Of a DNA stretch of 64,000 nt, positions 60,129-64,000 are shown piece by piece (the stretch's first letter is position 1; each line of letters opens with the position of its first letter). The stretch is from assembly GCA_008921705.1 (NCBI GenBank), contig VFFE01007737.1, forward strand, positions 62,447-126,446, read 5' to 3'. Made by a program: the position numbers and the translations under genes. The notes beneath the pieces were generated by a model. The model saw nothing but the letters and a program-made list of their open reading frames with translations. It did no database searches and was not told the DNA's origin. Source of the DNA: Burhinus oedicnemus (lineage: Eukaryota > Chordata > Aves > Charadriiformes > Burhinidae).

Positions 60129-60195
60129 GTTTAGGATGACTTAAGAGCCCAATGCACTGCAGTGCAGTGCATTGGGTTCTTAAGTCATCTTAAAC
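60129..60195 (+). repeat. 67-bp near-perfect palindrome, MITE-like
   Basis: Two 33-base arms meet at a single central base (60162). Only two pairs fail to match Watson-Crick: 60134/60190 and 60147/60177. Both are G opposite T, so a + strand transcript would pair throughout with two G-U wobbles. The core 60134-60190 is flanked by TA on each side. A 10-bp direct repeat, ATTGTTTGTT, occurs at 60122-60131 and 60200-60209. Palindromic non-autonomous DNA transposons of mariner type have this form and insert at TA. That origin is inferred. Confidence 0.85.
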
Positions 60196-62434
60196 GATGA
60201 TTGTTTGTTAAATGAGCTGGGGGAAGCAGCCGGTGTTTTTAATTATGTGCCCCATAGCTCCCAATATAGGATCCCCATGGAGATGTTGAATTGCTTTGTA
60301 ATCCAAGCTCTCCTTCAAGGTTCTGCAGCTGTAGTGGATACCTCCAGGTAAATGGCTCTTGCGTTTATTCGGCTGGTGCCCAAATCCTGTTCCTGTTTCC
60401 ATGGTGGGGTGGTTTTTTCATGTTTCTCAAAATTTTAGTGGTATTGGATTTCTGACTAGCGTATTGTTTCAAAGCATGGATGCTACACAAAAGATTCCAC
60501 TTCTGAAAAAGTCAGTTTACAGAGATATTCAGTTTTAACTAAGGAAAAAGCAACATTTGTTAATTGCGTGGCTCTTTGTTTTTCTTGGTACCCTGGTAAA
60601 TGTTTCTCTAATACTGGTTAACTAAGCACCCTGTATTTGGGCAACGGGCCATAAGTACCGATAACAGTGATTAGGTGTAAGGTCCTTAGAGAAGCTGTAT
60701 TGTTCCTTTTTGCCAATCACTATAGCCTTAGGAACTCCTGTTTACTCAAATATCAGGTATTTCTGTTGCACAGATGTGGTGGTAATTACCACTGAGTTGT
60801 GCTGGGGGGAAGGAGAAGCAGCATATCTGAAATACGAGCAAACAGGTCTCTGATAAGTTTTGTCCTGCAAAGATGAATGGCATGCCCTCCGCTTTTTGGC
60901 TTTTCGTACGTGGCTTCAGAGAAGTTAAACACCAATGACTGCTTTTAGTAACACAGGAAGAACAAAGTCATACACTGATAAACAAGGGGAAAACATTTTT
61001 ACAATTCCCCAAAGAATTTATCTTTTTTCAGGTGTTGTGTTTTCACTCTAAGCTGCTCTTGTGTCGTGCTCCAGCACCAGACAGAGGACTGGTTGTTCAG
61101 GGAGGAGATGGCATGTACATACGGAAGCTGTTTTCTGCGAGTATCAAGCTCACTGCTTAGGGCTGATCTTTCTTGCTCCAAATACAGATAGCGCCGGGGA
61201 TATTACTTTTTTGAAACATGTGGGAGCAGCATAGTTGGATTCCAGCCGGCGGAGGAGCTGAAATGGGAAGATGAATGCCAAAACTCAGCGTCTGTCCCAT
61301 AGTAGTAAGGTGAAATGGAGTTAACCAATTGCTGTTTCTTCAAACAGGCTGCAAACTAGGTGGTCTGTAAGAGCCTCAAACCAGGACGTTTGGTTTCCGA
61401 AGCAGGGGTATGGTGCCAGCAAAGAGCAGGGGATCTTGCTTGCCGTCCCTGGGCCGGACTCTCCATGCTTACTGGGGTTTCATTGCCTTTCGTGCAACAC
61501 CCGAGTCCTGCTGGGCAGCCCCTGGTTGTCGGCCAAGTTAATTCTCGTGCTGACTTGGGAGCTGGAGCGCACCTGAAGTTTTATAGCACGTCTTCTGCCT
61601 TTACAAGGTCCTGCATCTCCACCCCAAGCTGATACAAGAACCAGCATTACGTAAAACAGCCTGAGAATGGGCTCAACTGGGCTGTAAAATCTTGTGATGC
61701 CAGTAGGTGCTCACCACTCAGAAAAAGATGGGATTTTACCTGTGAAATCTAGTGCTGTGATAAGCCATGGCTGTAAACTTCACCGTAGAAAAGGTATGGC
61801 CAACTGAGCTTATGAACCACCTCCTTGTATTGCGTCACAGACTTACCCAGTGGGTACTTCTTGTAATTACCTGAAATCCTGAACCATGAGCGATGTGAGG
61901 GATAAATAACCTTCTTCTAAGGTCTCATTTTGCCCAGTGTTCAGCACCCGTACTTAGTAAAACAATTAAATAGGTACTAATGTAAAATTATTCCAGTTTT
62001 GGTAGGTTGGAGGGTTTTCTCAAATAAGCGTTAAGTTCTGGATAGACCAAGGGCTTATTTTAATCCAGAGCTGTAGATTCTTGTTGCCCAAATCTTTTTG
62101 CTCTAATGCAAATATTATCTGGCATTTTCAAAACAGTGTGCTAAATTATCATTTAAAAATTACAATTAATGCAACTTTTCTCCTTGCTGGGGGGGGGGGC
62201 GGGAAATGTTAGGAGGGCTAGATCCTGTTTGTTGCTTGTATCCTCCCTTGGCAAGCTACTGCAGCAGAGGGGGTTTTGGACAAGTCTGTGTTTTCATGTG
62301 CTGCCCAAAGAAATTGCATAGTGTCCAGAAGTCAGATATCAGCGTGATACGTGCAGAGACCACATGAAGATTCAACTCATCTCAGCAGCGAGCAGCAAGC
62401 CCCAAACTAGAATAAAAGCTGCTTATTTATAAGT

Positions 62435-62468
62435 AAGTCAGAGCAGGTTGCCAAGTCAGAGCAGGTTG
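62435..62468. repeat. Two-copy 18-bp tandem duplication
   Basis: AAGTCAGAGCAGGTTGCC at 62435-62452 is followed directly by AAGTCAGAGCAGGTTG at 62453-62468, with no mismatches over the shared 16 bases. Confidence 0.9.
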
Positions 62469-64000
62469 ATCACATCTGGGAAGGTGCCCCCCAAAAGCGA
62501 GAACCATCCAGATGACTCTCAGGCTGCAGTTTGAAGCCAGGAGCTCTGCTTTAAAACAAGTAAAAAAATTAAAAAAAAAAAAAAAAGGTAATAGCATCTG
62601 ATATTGGGGCTGGTTTTGCCTCTGCTTCCCAAGTAACAAAATCATCATGTGAATATGGGACTAGAATAATGCTAGATATGGAGGGTGTGGGTAAGAGTGG
62701 ATCCTGTGTAGGATCCGCACTAGGAGCCTTTATTTGGAGACACGTGCTGTAGAAGGGATGGCAAAACTGGCACTACAAAATTGATGTGAACTCATGTTTC
62801 AGCTGCCCATGGGATCTGGTCTCTCTGCAGATGCTGTGCTGTCTGGAGTGAGCTCTGCTTTGTCTTTAGGATGACTAGCTGGATGTTTGCTCCATTACCT
62901 AGCCCTCATCTGTCATCAAAATCTATTGTCCGTATAGCGACAAGCTAGAAGGAAGGGTCAAAGCATTTTTGGTTCGTGTTGTTCATGAGAGGTTTGTACT
63001 TGCGGTTCTTAACTTTGCCCTGTGGGAGTAGTGCACGTGAGAGATTGATCAGTTTGGGCTCCTCTACTGGTCTGCAATCTGTCTGTATATTCGACACGTC
63101 TTACTGCCAGGGCTTGAGAAATCCACTCTGTTGGGTTTCCCACATGAATGCCAGTGACTTAATGCAGCAATTCTCATTTAGAATATGTAGTTCATAATTG
63201 TCAGTGGAACTACCCAAAACTGAGGCATGAACTTAATTGCTGCTCCATCAAAAGCTTTGCCTGAACTTGAAAGGCTTTTGTTAGCACAGTTATATCATCT
63301 CAGCTGCATTACAGATCTTTTGTCTCACTAAGATAAGATGCAGCTTCTATTCACGGCTTATTTTACTGTGCAGATTCACTCTCTCCTGTGAGCGGTACTG
63401 CCTTTACTCTTCCATTTTCATACCACTGCTGCCGTGTAGAAGGAGGAAGAAGAAACCATCATACCTTGGACAGTGTGACAGCAACACCGAGGGGTATATC
63501 TCAGTCTGGAGCAAGCCAAGGGAGAGATTTTGGGGATTTGCTTTGCTGTCATAGCTGGCAAAGCAAGCATCTCCTGCTGCAGCTTTAGGAAGGGTTTGGA
63601 GTTCAGAAGCTGGGCCCATTTGCATCCTCTTATGTTCAGGGTCTCCCCATAGTGCGTGCTCTGAAGGGGATGAACTGGAGGATTAATTAGTTCATTTACC
63701 TGGCCTGACATCTCAGGCTAGTGTTTTGCCAATCCCAGTTTTTTAACTGAGGAATTTCATTACCAAAATTATCTTCTGTCTAGTCCTCAGCCTTATGAAC
63801 CAGACCATAATAGCCTGGATTATGGCTCCACATACATGGAGGGTGTTGGCAGTGTCTTTCTCTACCTTGAAATGAGCTTGGAAGAGCACTGTTTGCCCAA
63901 CATCATTATCCTGTGTCAGTGGGAGAGCCCAAGTGTTGCTAGAAGGTCTGTGGGTCATCACTCCCTGGATGGGCTTACACCCCTGCATGCTGGGAGCCAA

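Larger units (their letters stand above)
59467..64000 (+). other. CSNK1G1 intron 2 (continues off the right edge)
   Basis: I searched by eye for the next kinase exon (NLYTNEYVAIKL region) and did not find it, so the intron exceeds 4.5 kb. It holds the palindrome at 60129-60195, an 18-bp tandem duplication at 62435-62468, a G11 run at 62189-62199 and an A-run at about 62571-62586. Confidence 0.7.

Noticed and set aside
1..64000. tRNA, rRNA, CRISPR and prokaryotic operon signals
   Set aside because: None found by eye. The sequence is vertebrate in character, so bacterial feature types do not apply.

Overview
The window looks like nuclear DNA from a bird. Genes are split into exons by GT-AG introns, CpG islands mark the promoters, and the interspersed repeats are 5'-truncated CR1 LINEs and LTRs of avian endogenous-retrovirus type. 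The two genes I can identify by their predicted protein (PCLAF and CSNK1G1) lie in tandem on the + strand. From memory, this matches their order and relative orientation in mammals. I cannot name the species.

Layout. Positions 1-600 hold the 3' part of a retroviral LTR cut by the window edge. Positions 601-1690 show nothing I recognise. A degenerate 14-15 bp GC-rich minisatellite (about 1690-2190) runs up to the PCLAF CpG-island promoter. PCLAF (PAF15, the PCNA-associated factor) is complete in four coding exons at 2328-2370, 2466-2543, 2618-2774 and 4404-4467, encoding 113 residues, with polyadenylation signals at 5013-5032. About 7 kb of intergenic DNA follows, with one antisense solo LTR at 9758-10405 that still has a perfect 6-bp target duplication. 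An 806-base assembly gap (11128-11933) abuts a second CpG island, which holds the presumed promoter and non-coding first exon of CSNK1G1 (donor after 12380).

From there to about 59049 is one roughly 46.7 kb intron. It contains three or more CR1 fragments, another antisense solo LTR (30785-31509, 5-bp target duplication), an unexplained ORF with a polyadenylation signal (23980-24422), and short duplications. The first coding exon of CSNK1G1 (casein kinase I gamma 1) is at 59289-59466. It ends just after the glycine-rich ATP loop, and the rest of the kinase lies beyond the window. The last 4.5 kb is the next intron. It contains a 67-bp near-perfect palindrome (60129-60195) flanked by direct repeats, which is the most unusual structure in the window.

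The two genes are not an operon and need not act together. PCLAF is an S-phase PCNA partner, and CSNK1G1 is a membrane-associated serine/threonine kinase. No RNA gene, CRISPR array or prokaryotic feature was found. No second protein-coding gene is supported inside the large intron.
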